Shown here: in pieces, positions 27,208-35,644 of the stretch | Layout of the letters: each line of letters opens with the position of its first letter | Position numbering within the stretch: the stretch's first letter is position 1 | Source: Vulcanimicrobiota bacterium | GTDB lineage: Bacteria > Vulcanimicrobiota > Vulcanimicrobiia > Vulcanimicrobiales > Vulcanimicrobiaceae | DNA length: 64,000 nt | NCBI GenBank assembly: GCA_003151115.1 | Contig: PLWS01000002.1 | Location: 744,001 to 808,000, forward strand | Direction of reading: 5' to 3' | Notes under the pieces: generated by a model | Database searches by the model: none | Told to the model about the DNA's origin: nothing | What the model saw: the letters and a program-made list of their open reading frames with translations, nothing else | Translations under genes and position numbers: made by a program

Positions 27208-29887
27208 GGTCCGCCCATGGTCCCATGGGCCCGGCGTAAATTTGGATCAGTTGGTCAGGCTGCAAATACTTCTCCGCGACACGCTGAATGTCGGCGGGCG
27301 TGATATTCGCGTACCGTTCTTGCAGCGTGGCAAAGTAATTGCCGGGCAGATCGTTCTGAGCGAGGCTCAAAATCTCCGACAGCTGCCCGCTTGCCGAAGC
27401 CTCCGAGAGCAGTGCCGACGAAATCAAACGAAGTTTTGCGCTCGCAAGTTCGGATTGGGTGATCGGCTGCGTGCGCAGGCGGCCGAGCTGTTCGCGAACC
27501 AGCGCAATCGACGGGGCGACGTTCGCCGGCGATGCGCTCAGGTCGATCTCGAGATCGCCGCGATCCTTGTCGCTTTTCATCTCGCTCGAGACGTTGTAAA
27601 CGAGTCCGCGCTTCTGGCGGAGTTCTTGCCACAAGCGGGATTCAAAGTAGCCCGAACCGCCGATGATCTCCGTGAGCAGCGCAAATGTATCGTAGTCGGA
27701 ATTGGTACGCGCCACCGCGGGCTGGCCCAATTGAATGAAGACCTGGTTTGCATCGGTGCCGATGTAGTCGTGACCCGAATGTGCCGGCGGAATAGCCGGC
27801 AGCGTGACCGCTGGCTCCGGCCCGGTATTTGCCCAGGAACCGAAAGCCGCTTCGACGGCTTTGCGCGCGCGCGCCGGCGTCACGTCGCCGACGATGGCGA
27901 TGGTCGTAAGATCCGGGCGCCAGTACTTTTGCGCGTACGCGATCAAATCTCTGCGCGTTATCGATGCCACGGAAAGGGGCGAGGCGAAGCGCAGCGACGG
28001 ATCGCTGGGAGCGAGCAAATTCTGCAAGTACGCGTGCGTCACCATGGTGCCGGAAACGTTTTCCTCCATCTGCACCGTATTGGCCAGCTGGCCGCGTTCC
28101 AACGAAAGCCAATGTTCGGGAAACGCCGGATGCTCTTCGCCGTCGGCCAGCACGCCGAGCAGCGTCTCGAAATCTTGCGCGTAGCCTTGCGCCGAAAACG
28201 ACCCTCCGAGATCGACCGACGCGCCGATGTCGTCGGTCACTTTGCGCAGTTGCGTGAAATCGTAATGCTCGCTGCCGAAGGGCGCCATCACCGAAGCCAA
28301 GCGCCCGATGCCTTCTTGTCCGTCGGGGGCAAATGCCGGAGATGAATCGATCTCGCCGCGCACGTAGATCGTTGGCCGGTCGTGCTTTTCCTGAACGATA
28401 ACCTTGAGGCCGTTCTCGAGCGTGAAACGTACCGGTGCGAGTTTGCTGCGCGCGGTGCTCGGCTGTGCGAGCGCCGCGCGAATCGACGACGGTTCGAGGA
28501 TTGGTCCAGACGGCGTGCGGCCACTGAAATTGTCGGAATTCGCCGCGTCCGTTTTTTGTGACGTCCGGGCGGCGGGTTTTTCGTTCGGCGTTAGGTGGCC
28601 GACGACGGTGGGCTTTGCCAAGTACATTTTTGCCGCACCCAGTAAGTCGGCGGGAGTCAGCGCGGCGAGCCGCGCGTCTTCGTCGCGATTGCGTTCACCG
28701 ACTATGCCATATGTGTAACCCGCCATATCGCCGTAGCCGCCAATCGAATCCGCCGAGAATGTGCGGTCGGCGATGGTCGCGAGTTTTGCCGCGCCGACCA
28801 ACTCCGGCGTGAAGCCGCTTTGCAAGACGTGATCCATTACGCGTTGAAAGACTTGCTCCGCCTCGGCCGCATTGTGTCCGCCGTTCATGATAATGAAGAC
28901 GTGCATCAGCCCGCCGCGCAGCTGCGTGTCGGCATTTGCCGAAAGATCGAGCGCGATGTTAGATTCGACCAGCGCTTGATAGAACGGGCCGCGCTCGTTC
29001 GGGATCAGCGAGGCCAGCGTGCTGATCGCCGGTTCGCCCGCCTCGGTATCGCCGGGAACCGCATATGCGAGATCGACGACTTCGAACGGAAACGGAAACT
29101 CCGCCTCGACCGATTGTCCCTGAGCTGCATGCGGACGAACCGCGGCGTGGGCCGGAACCCGATGGGCCGGAATGCCTCCGAAATACTTATTCGCCAGCGC
29201 GAATATGGCGGCGTGGTGCACGTCGCCGGCGACCACGAGGGCCGCGTTGCCCGGCGCATACCATTCTTGGTAATAGTGGCGAATATCGGAGGCGCTCGCG
29301 TTGGCGACGTCGGCCCGTAAGCCGGCCGGCGTTCGCCCCGCGGGCGAGCCGGGATACGCCGCTGCTCGAACGCGCGAAAGAAGATTGTAGAACGGCGAGC
29401 TGTCGTCGCCGTCGAGTTCGTTGAGCACGGCACGACGTTCGACAGCCCATTCTTGCGGCGCTATTGCCGCGTGCTGCATGCGATCGGCTTCAATTTGCAG
29501 TGCGACGGAGACGCGGTCGGCCGGCATGTCGAAGACGAATTGCGTGTAGTCGTAATCTGTTTGGCCGTTCATCTCGGCGCCAAGCCGCGCGACGATGTCG
29601 TCGAGGCCTCCGGACGAAATGGATGACGTGCCGCGGAACATCATGTGCTCGAGCGCGTGCGCCAAGCCGGTCTTGCCCGGCGTTTCGTCCAAGGAACCGA
29701 AGCGGTACCACATCGCCGTGTGGACGACGGCAGCGGCGTGATCTTCGACGACGATCACTTTTAGGCCATTGGCAAGTTTCGTTTGAAAGATGCCGCTGTC
29801 CCCGATGCCGCCGCGGCTGCTTTGCGCTTGCGCGGCGCCGAAACCCGCCAGCGATATCGCCAGCGCGAGACCGAGAAAGAAGCGCAT
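27197..29887 (-). CDS. Two-domain M16 zinc metallopeptidase (exported)
   Basis: 896 residues from ATG 29887; a longer open frame upstream lies inside the DUF1003 gene. Signal peptide MRFFLGLALAISLAGFGAAQ. The N-terminal M16 unit starts FQTKLANGLKVIVVEDHAAA and has the inverted zinc motif HALEH (H77, E80, H81) with a downstream NELDGD region. A second M16 unit begins near residue 465 with FTLENGLKVIVQEKHDRP but lacks HxxEH. One active and one inactive half mimic the two subunits of processing peptidases. The likely role is periplasmic degradation of peptides. The stop/start with DUF1003 is TAATG. Confidence 0.92.
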   Translation of the reverse strand: MRFFLGLALAISLAGFGAAQAQSSRGGIGDSGIFQTKLANGLKVIVVEDHAAAVVHTAMWYRFGSLDETPGKTGLAHALEHMMFRGTSSISSGGLDDIVARLGAEMNGQTDYDYTQFVFDMPADRVSVALQIEADRMQHAAIAPQEWAVERRAVLNELDGDDSSPFYNLLSRVRAAAYPGSPAGRTPAGLRADVANASASDIRHYYQEWYAPGNAALVVAGDVHHAAIFALANKYFGGIPAHRVPAHAAVRPHAAQGQSVEAEFPFPFEVVDLAYAVPGDTEAGEPAISTLASLIPNERGPFYQALVESNIALDLSANADTQLRGGLMHVFIIMNGGHNAAEAEQVFQRVMDHVLQSGFTPELVGAAKLATIADRTFSADSIGGYGDMAGYTYGIVGERNRDEDARLAALTPADLLGAAKMYLAKPTVVGHLTPNEKPAARTSQKTDAANSDNFSGRTPSGPILEPSSIRAALAQPSTARSKLAPVRFTLENGLKVIVQEKHDRPTIYVRGEIDSSPAFAPDGQEGIGRLASVMAPFGSEHYDFTQLRKVTDDIGASVDLGGSFSAQGYAQDFETLLGVLADGEEHPAFPEHWLSLERGQLANTVQMEENVSGTMVTHAYLQNLLAPSDPSLRFASPLSVASITRRDLIAYAQKYWRPDLTTIAIVGDVTPARARKAVEAAFGSWANTGPEPAVTLPAIPPAHSGHDYIGTDANQVFIQLGQPAVARTNSDYDTFALLTEIIGGSGYFESRLWQELRQKRGLVYNVSSEMKSDKDRGDLEIDLSASPANVAPSIALVREQLGRLRTQPITQSELASAKLRLISSALLSEASASGQLSEILSLAQNDLPGNYFATLQERYANITPADIQRVAEKYLQPDQLIQIYAGPMGPWADHAI

Positions 29888-30357
29888 TACGACGCAGCCG
29901 GGGCGAGCAGCGTTTCCGCGGTCGCAGCGAGGTCTTTTACGTCGATGCCGGCGCGTTCCGCCAAACGCAACAGAATCTGATCTTGCAGCTGCTGATGGTA
30001 GAGTAGCCGTGAAATCGCATCGTGGTCCGCCTCGGCGCGAATTTCGTCGTGCTGACCCTGCTGGCGCTGGGCGACGGCGATAATGAAGATCAGAATCAAC
30101 TGGATGATGTTCGAGAACGTGAGCAAGAAGACGAACGGAAACGGATCCCAGCGCCAAAAAATACCGGTAGCGACCCAAACGAGCTGAACGACGATCGCGA
30201 GCATTAATGCCGCCGGCGCGCCGGTCGCGTCGGCGATTCGCTTACAGAAGCGCTCTATCGGCGTCAACCGTTCTTGGTGAATGGCGTTGACGTCGTCGAC
30301 GAGCGGATGATTCTCGACCTGAGCGATCGTGAGCGGCTGACGTTGCGGTTGGTTCAC
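29887..30357 (-). CDS. DUF1003 inner-membrane protein
   Basis: 156 residues. A soluble start (HPLVDDVNAIHQERLTPIER) is followed by two transmembrane helices, about 48-66 (AALMLAIVVQLVWVATGIF) and 73-93 (PFVFLLTFSNIIQLILIFII). The family block AVAQRQQGQHDEIRAEADHD and a C-terminal helical tail complete it. DUF1003 proteins are common but have no proven function. The start overlaps the ftcD stop by 4 bp and the stop overlaps the peptidase start, so it sits in the run radA, ftcD, DUF1003, M16, aldehyde dehydrogenase. Confidence 0.88.
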   Translation of the reverse strand: MNQPQRQPLTIAQVENHPLVDDVNAIHQERLTPIERFCKRIADATGAPAALMLAIVVQLVWVATGIFWRWDPFPFVFLLTFSNIIQLILIFIIAVAQRQQGQHDEIRAEADHDAISRLLYHQQLQDQILLRLAERAGIDVKDLAATAETLLAPAAS

Positions 30358-31217
30358 AGGTTTTCTCCGGAATCGGATGCTGCTAAATAATAGCGGGCGC
30401 TGTCCTCGACAGCTGAAAGCGGCAGACAGCCGATCAGTTCAGAACGCACGACCTGCGTCCCCGCTTGCCTTGCCATCGCGCGAATCGTTTCGACAATGCG
30501 GTAGAGCGGAGTAGCGCGGTGGTTCGTGACGTTTAGGGAAATTTGCACCAGATCGTCGCTCAACGGAAGACCCAAAGCTTTGAGCGTCCGCAGTCCCCCG
30601 TCGCGCTCCCGCAGCTGCTTGGCGATGCGTTTGGCTAAGGCCAAATTTCCCGTGGCCAACTCAACGTTGAACGCGATCAAAACCTCCCGCGCGCCCACGG
30701 CGATCGCTCCGGCGCTGGGATGTTTGGAAACCTCTCCGAAGTCGGGGCTCCAGCCGGGCAGATCAAAGCGCGCGTCCAAGCCCTCGAACTCGCCCTCGCG
30801 GACGGCCGCGAGATTCCGGCGCAGCGGCGTGCTCGCCGCTTCCCCATATAAGAAGGAAGGAACGCGTAGTCGGTGCCAGATGGCGGCGGCCGTTTCGCGC
30901 GCCAGCGCGACGGCGTCGTCCATCGTTGCGCCGCGCAGCGGAATGAACGGCAGCACGTCGAGCGCGCCGATTCGCGGGTGGACGCCGCGGTGCGTGCGCA
31001 AGTCGATGCGTTCGACGCTCACCGCCGCCAGCGCGACGGCCGCGTCGCGAAGCGATTCATAGGTTCCAACCGTCGTGAGCACGCTGCGGTTATGCACGGG
31101 ATCGCTGGTTTGGTGTACTACGTGCGCGCCGGCTTTTTCCACGGCGGCGGCACAGGCTGCGACCGTGGCGAGATCGCGGCCTTCAGAGATGTTCGGGACG
31201 CACTCCAGCCACCTCAC
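30354..31217 (-). CDS. ftcD: Glutamate formimidoyltransferase
   Basis: 287 residues from GTG 31217, which overlaps the radA stop as GTGA. A much longer upstream frame is the shadow of radA. The N-terminus RWLECVPNISEGRDLATVAA is the family signature, followed by DLRTHRGVHPRIGALDVLPF with the conserved histidines, VPSFLYGEAA and the C-terminal SLNVTNHRATPLYRIVETIR. It transfers the formimino group of N-formimino-L-glutamate to tetrahydrofolate. That is the last step of one histidine-degradation branch, although it lies 21 kb from the hut genes. The cyclodeaminase domain found in animal FTCD is absent. Confidence 0.9.
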   Translation of the reverse strand: MRWLECVPNISEGRDLATVAACAAAVEKAGAHVVHQTSDPVHNRSVLTTVGTYESLRDAAVALAAVSVERIDLRTHRGVHPRIGALDVLPFIPLRGATMDDAVALARETAAAIWHRLRVPSFLYGEAASTPLRRNLAAVREGEFEGLDARFDLPGWSPDFGEVSKHPSAGAIAVGAREVLIAFNVELATGNLALAKRIAKQLRERDGGLRTLKALGLPLSDDLVQISLNVTNHRATPLYRIVETIRAMARQAGTQVVRSELIGCLPLSAVEDSARYYLAASDSGENL

Positions 31218-32533
31218 GCCAGCGCCTTTTCGATCGCCTGCGCGACATCGGTGCAATTCTGCGGCGTGAACAGCGTGCGATATCCAAGTTTGTTTGCTTC
31301 GGCGATTCGCCGTGCGGAAGCGGTGACCGCGCGCACTTCGCCGGAAAGCCCGAGCTCGCCGAAAGCCGCGGCGTCGGCCGGAAGAGGCCGGTTGCGGAAC
31401 GACGATGCGATCGCGAGTGCGATTCCCAGATCGGCGGCCGGTTCGTTTACGCGCAATCCGCCGGCGACCGATGCGTAGACGTCGTGAGAACCGAGCTGCA
31501 TGCCGACGCGGCGTTCGAGGACGGCGATGATCATCGCGAGCCGGCCCTGATCGACGTTGTTGGCGAGCCGGCGCGGCGTTCCGTAGCTGGTTTCGCCGAC
31601 GAGCGCTTGGATCTCGATCAGCACCGGGCGGGAACCCACGATTCCCGCCACGACGCAAGAACCGCTCGGGCGGCCGTGGCGGCCGGAAAGAAAAAGTTCG
31701 GAGGGATTGCTTACTTCGTGCAGTCCGTCGGCCTGCATCGTGAAGACGCAAATTTCGTCGATGCTGCCGAAGCGGTTCTTGTAGGCGCGCAGGATCCGGT
31801 GATCGCTGTTGACGTCGCCTTCGAAGTACAGCACCGTATCGACCAAATGCTCGAGCAGTCGCGGACCGGCAATTGCGCCGTCTTTCGTCACGTGGCCGAC
31901 AACGAACGTTGCGCAATTCGTGCGCTTGGAAAATTCCATCGCCGCCTGCGCGCAGTCTCGGATTTGCGTGACGCTGCCGGCGTAAGACTCCGCCTCGGGC
32001 AGCCAAACGGTTTGAATCGAATCGATAATCAGCGCGCGTGGTGCGAGCTTTTCCATCGCTTCAAGCACGACCCGTAGGTTCGTTTCCGGATAAACCAGGA
32101 TCTCGCGCTCGCCGAGCGCTAGCCTTTCCGCGCGCAGCCGCACTTGCGCGGCCGATTCCTCGCCGCACACATAGACGACGGGTCCGCGTTCGCTTGCGAG
32201 ATTCGCGGCGATCTGCAGCAAGAGCGTAGACTTTCCCGCGCCGGGCGGGCCGCCGATGAGCGTGACGCTTCCTGGCACGATGCCGCCGCCGAGAACGGCG
32301 TCGAATTCGTGCAAACCGGTCGACGATCGGGTGGTCGCGGAACGGTCGACTTCGCGGAGTGGAATCGGGCCCGCCGTGGACGTGCGGGATGTCGCTCGCG
32401 ATCCGGCCGGCGTGACGCGCATCGGGCGCTCGTCGAAGGAGTTCCAGGCTTCGCACTGCGGGCAGCGGCCGAGCCAGCGCGGCGATTCGAAACCGCACGC
32501 CGAGCAGAAGTACACGGACCGCGCTTTTGCCAC
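31214..32533 (-). CDS. radA: DNA repair protein RadA (Sms)
   Basis: 439 residues from GTG 32533; this start places VAKARSVYFCSACGFES at the N-terminus as in other RadA proteins. C4 zinc finger CSAC...CPQC at about residues 10-27. RecA-like core with Walker A GGPPGAGKSTLLL, Walker B ALIIDSIQTVW and the RadA-specific KNRFGS. The C-terminal Lon-like domain has YASVAGGLRVNEPAADLGIA. It helps recombination and branch migration during DNA repair. It heads a minus-strand run and is divergent from cmk, with 53 bp between starts. Confidence 0.95.
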   Translation of the reverse strand: MAKARSVYFCSACGFESPRWLGRCPQCEAWNSFDERPMRVTPAGSRATSRTSTAGPIPLREVDRSATTRSSTGLHEFDAVLGGGIVPGSVTLIGGPPGAGKSTLLLQIAANLASERGPVVYVCGEESAAQVRLRAERLALGEREILVYPETNLRVVLEAMEKLAPRALIIDSIQTVWLPEAESYAGSVTQIRDCAQAAMEFSKRTNCATFVVGHVTKDGAIAGPRLLEHLVDTVLYFEGDVNSDHRILRAYKNRFGSIDEICVFTMQADGLHEVSNPSELFLSGRHGRPSGSCVVAGIVGSRPVLIEIQALVGETSYGTPRRLANNVDQGRLAMIIAVLERRVGMQLGSHDVYASVAGGLRVNEPAADLGIALAIASSFRNRPLPADAAAFGELGLSGEVRAVTASARRIAEANKLGYRTLFTPQNCTDVAQAIEKALA

Positions 32534-32586
32534 GTTTGCGCAGTTAGGCGCGAGGCGCGCTCCGGCCTCGCGCAAAAGAGGGTGGC

Positions 32587-33258
32587 GTGCCCGCTGATCT
32601 GCAGATCGCCATCGACGGACCGGCCGCGTCCGGAAAGACGACCGTTGCGCGTCTCCTCGCGCAACGCTTGGGCGTGGTTTACGTCGATACCGGCGCGATG
32701 TACCGCGCCCTGGCGTACGCCGCTTTGCAGACCCAAACGGACGTCGACAACGAGAACGCGCTCGTGCGTCTCTTCGATCAGCAGATTCGCGTGAGTCTCG
32801 ACGGCGGAGCGCAGCTCGGTTTCCGCGTCTTTTGGAAAGAGACCGAACTGACGCAAGACGAGTTGGATACGCCGGTCGTTACCGCCGTGGTTTCGATCGT
32901 TGCCGCGCATCCGCGCGTGCGCGAAGCGATGGTGCGCGAACAATGCCGTATTGCAGCGGAAGGGCCGGTGGTGATGGCCGGACGCGACATCGGCACCGTC
33001 GTTCTCCCAAACGCCTCGTGCAAGATCTTTCTAACCGCTTCGGTCGCGGCGCGCGTGCGGCGAAGGCGCGCGCAGCTAGAGATGGCCGGCGTCGACGTCA
33101 GCGCGCACGAATTGACTCAAGAGATCGAGGAACGCGATCGTCTCGACGAAACGCGGAAGAACTCGCCGTTGCGGCAAGCTCCCGACGCCCACGTTATCGA
33201 TTCGAGCACACTGACGGCCGAACAAGTCGTCGATGAAATCTGCGGTATGATCGGATGA
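32587..33258 (+). CDS. cmk: Cytidylate kinase
   Basis: 223 residues from GTG. Phosphorylates CMP/dCMP with ATP. P-loop IAIDGPAASGKTTVARLLAQ near the N-terminus, then YVDTGAMYRALAYAAL. The CMP-binding block is VVMAGRDIGTVVLPNASCKI, and the lid region has DETRKNSPLRQAPDAHVID. It is first in the series cmk, plsC, ispH, polyprenyl synthase, glycosyltransferase. The cmk-plsC-ispH order is common in Firmicutes and relatives. The stop overlaps the plsC start by 4 bp. Confidence 0.95.
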   Translation: MPADLQIAIDGPAASGKTTVARLLAQRLGVVYVDTGAMYRALAYAALQTQTDVDNENALVRLFDQQIRVSLDGGAQLGFRVFWKETELTQDELDTPVVTAVVSIVAAHPRVREAMVREQCRIAAEGPVVMAGRDIGTVVLPNASCKIFLTASVAARVRRRRAQLEMAGVDVSAHELTQEIEERDRLDETRKNSPLRQAPDAHVIDSSTLTAEQVVDEICGMIG

Positions 33259-33851
33259 TCGATTGGACCTATGACGCCGCCAAGCTCTCGCTCGGCGTCA
33301 TCTTCAAACTGTGGCGGATGCGCGTCTTTGGAGCCGGGAATGTCCCGGCGTCGGGTCCGGTGATCGTGGCTTGCAATCACGTTTCGTATTTCGATCCGCC
33401 GCTGCTCGGAACCGCATGCCCGCGCCGGATCAGATATATGGCCAAGGCGGATCTCTTTAAAATGCCGGTACTCGGTCCGGCGATAACGGCTTTCGGGGCA
33501 TACCCGGTCGACCGCAGCGGCACGCCGATGGCCGCCGTGCGCCGCTCGGTCGAAGTGCTGCGCCGCGGCGAGGTGATCGGCATCTTTCCCGAAGGCACGC
33601 GAAATTTGGACGGAACCGTACAGGCCCGAGAAGGCGTTGCGCTCTTGGCTTCCCTGGGGAAGTCGCCCGTGGTTCCCGCCGCCGTCGTCGGCACGGGAGA
33701 AGCCGCCCGTTTCAAGCGATTCGAGGTCATTTTCGGGCCGCCGCTCAGCCTGCCGGCCGACCGGAAAGCGACTCGGGAAGACTTGGCGAACTTTACGGAA
33801 CAGGTGATGCAAACGATTCGAAAGCTCCCGGAGACCGCCGGTGGAGATTAA
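33255..33851 (+). CDS. plsC: 1-acyl-sn-glycerol-3-phosphate acyltransferase
   Basis: 198 residues. Makes phosphatidic acid from lysophosphatidic acid at the inner membrane. Catalytic NHxxxxD is NHVSYFD (residues about 41-47), and the phosphate-binding motif is FPEGTRN. VDRSGTPMAAVRRSVEVLR lies between them, and the C-terminal helix is FTEQVMQTIRKL. The N-terminal helix can dip into the membrane. Together with plsX and fakA at 42-45 kb it covers most of phosphatidate synthesis; plsY is not in the window. It overlaps ispH by 11 bp. Confidence 0.93.
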   Translation: MIDWTYDAAKLSLGVIFKLWRMRVFGAGNVPASGPVIVACNHVSYFDPPLLGTACPRRIRYMAKADLFKMPVLGPAITAFGAYPVDRSGTPMAAVRRSVEVLRRGEVIGIFPEGTRNLDGTVQAREGVALLASLGKSPVVPAAVVGTGEAARFKRFEVIFGPPLSLPADRKATREDLANFTEQVMQTIRKLPETAGGD

Positions 33852-34683
33852 GAAGGCGAAAGTCCAAGGCTTTTGCTTCGGTGTTGCCATCACGCTGAAG
33901 AAAGCCGAAGAAGCGATCGACGCCCGCGAAACGGTGACGACGCTCGGCCACGTGGTCCACAATCCGCAGATGGTCGAATCTCTCGAACAGCGGGGACTGA
34001 AGAATGCGACCTCCATCGATGAGGTCGATACCGGCGCGCTGTTCGTTCGCGCGCACGGCCTGCCCGTCGACGTTTACGAGAAGGCAGCGGAAAAAGGCCT
34101 GGAGATCATCGACGCGACCTGTCCGATGGTGACGAAGATTCACGTGCAGGCCGAGAAACTCAAAGCCGACGGCTACAAGATCATCGTCGTCGGCGATCCC
34201 AAGCACCCGGAAGTCAAAGGCACGCTGAGCCACGTACCTGGCGCTTGGTGCATCGAAACGATCGAGGACGTCGAGAAGCTTCCGCGCGGATCGCGCGTCG
34301 GCGTCGTCGTGCAGTCGACCTATTCGCGCGAACGCTTCACGGATATCGTGCGCGCGCTGATCGCCAAGTATTATGAAGTTCGCGCGGTCAACACGATCTG
34401 CACCGACACGAACAATCGCCAAAGCGAAGCGCTCGAGCTTTCTAAGGAAGTCGAAGTCATGGTGGTCGTCGGCGGCAAGACATCGGCCAACACCAAGCAC
34501 TTAGCAGAGCTCTCCGAGCTCAACGGCGCGAAAGCCTACCACATCGAAGGGCCGGACGAATTAGAGGCCGGATGGTTCGACGGCGTGCGCGTCGCGGGCC
34601 TCATGTCGGGCGCCTCCACTCCGGGATGGCTCGTCGACAGCGTAGCGCAGCGCATGGAGGAGCTCGCCCGTCAACCAGCCTGA
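33841..34683 (+). CDS. ispH: 4-hydroxy-3-methylbut-2-enyl diphosphate reductase
   Basis: 280 residues from GTG. Last step of the MEP isoprenoid pathway, making IPP and DMAPP with a [4Fe-4S] cluster. The three cluster cysteines are in QGFCFGVAITL (C12), IIDATCPMVTKIH and VNTICTDTNNRQ. GHVVHNPQMVESL, FVRAHGLP, GDPKHPEVKGT and SGASTPGWLVDSV are the other conserved blocks. The next gene uses its product; ispD and ispF are at 48.3 kb. Confidence 0.96.
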   Translation: MEIKKAKVQGFCFGVAITLKKAEEAIDARETVTTLGHVVHNPQMVESLEQRGLKNATSIDEVDTGALFVRAHGLPVDVYEKAAEKGLEIIDATCPMVTKIHVQAEKLKADGYKIIVVGDPKHPEVKGTLSHVPGAWCIETIEDVEKLPRGSRVGVVVQSTYSRERFTDIVRALIAKYYEVRAVNTICTDTNNRQSEALELSKEVEVMVVVGGKTSANTKHLAELSELNGAKAYHIEGPDELEAGWFDGVRVAGLMSGASTPGWLVDSVAQRMEELARQPA

Positions 34684-34747
34684 TCTCTTTGAAGCCCACC
34701 TCGAAGAGGCGATCAGGGACTATCGTGGATCTCCGCAGATCTCCGAT

Positions 34748-35644
34748 ATGCTGCTCTATCATTTTGGTTTCGGAGGGTACGGCCCGGCGAAACGCGGCAA
34801 GCGGCTGCGCCCGCGTCTGCTGCTGTGCGTCGCCGGCGCGGAGGGCGGCTCGATCGAAGACGCACTCGATGCGGCCGCCGCGATCGAAATCCTGCACAAC
34901 TACTCGCTCGTGCACGACGACATTGAAGATAACGATGAGTTGCGCCGCGGCCGCCGCACGGTTTGGGCAATCTACGGAATCCCGCAAGCGCTCAACGCGG
35001 GCGACGCGCTGTGCGCCATCAGTTTTTTGGTGCTGACCAATAGCGTCGCGCGATACTCCGACGAACGCGTGCTGGCAATGGTGCGCGCCCTGCACGAAGC
35101 GCACGCGACGATGTGCGACGGACAGTCCATGGATCTCGCTTACGAGCGGGCCGGGCAAGTCGATTTAGCTGCTTACAACCGGATGATCGCGGCGAAAACC
35201 GCAGCGCTGTTCGGCGCATCGTCGCAACTCGGGGCGCTGTGCGCGCCGTGTGACGCTGACACGGTTCTGCGCTACCGCGAGCTGGGCCGCGCGTTCGGGA
35301 TGGCGTTCCAAATTCGCGACGACGTTTTGGGTATTTGGGGAACGCTCGATGCGACGGGGAAAGTCTCCGGAAATGACATCGCGCGGCGCAAGTGGACCTT
35401 TCCGGTGGTTTGGGCGCTGACCCAGCCGCGCTCGGCAGTGCGCGATGTCATCACGTCCGCCTACGCTCGGGGCGGAACGCTCGACAACGGTACGGTCGCG
35501 TCGGTGGTGGACGCACTCGACGAACTCGGCGCTCGTGATGCCGCGAACCAAGCTGCCGCCGGACATCTTTCCATCGTCGAGCGGCACCCGGTTAAACACG
35601 TGCGCGAGTTTCTTTTGAACTCGCTCGAACTGGCGTCAACGTGA
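34748..35644 (+). CDS. Polyprenyl (geranylgeranyl/farnesyl-type) diphosphate synthase
   Basis: 298 residues from ATG 34748. First aspartate-rich motif LVHDDIEDND, second QIRDDVLGIW, and the KRLRP start of the family (RGKRLRPRLLL). It condenses IPP onto allylic diphosphates; chain length cannot be set with certainty. Coding-like sequence continues upstream in the same frame to about 34670 (NQPDLFEAHLEEAIRDYRGS), but there is no ATG, GTG or TTG for it, so the protein may start at a rare codon or be shorter than relatives. The stop overlaps the next gene's GTG. Confidence 0.9.
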   Translation: MLLYHFGFGGYGPAKRGKRLRPRLLLCVAGAEGGSIEDALDAAAAIEILHNYSLVHDDIEDNDELRRGRRTVWAIYGIPQALNAGDALCAISFLVLTNSVARYSDERVLAMVRALHEAHATMCDGQSMDLAYERAGQVDLAAYNRMIAAKTAALFGASSQLGALCAPCDADTVLRYRELGRAFGMAFQIRDDVLGIWGTLDATGKVSGNDIARRKWTFPVVWALTQPRSAVRDVITSAYARGGTLDNGTVASVVDALDELGARDAANQAAAGHLSIVERHPVKHVREFLLNSLELAST

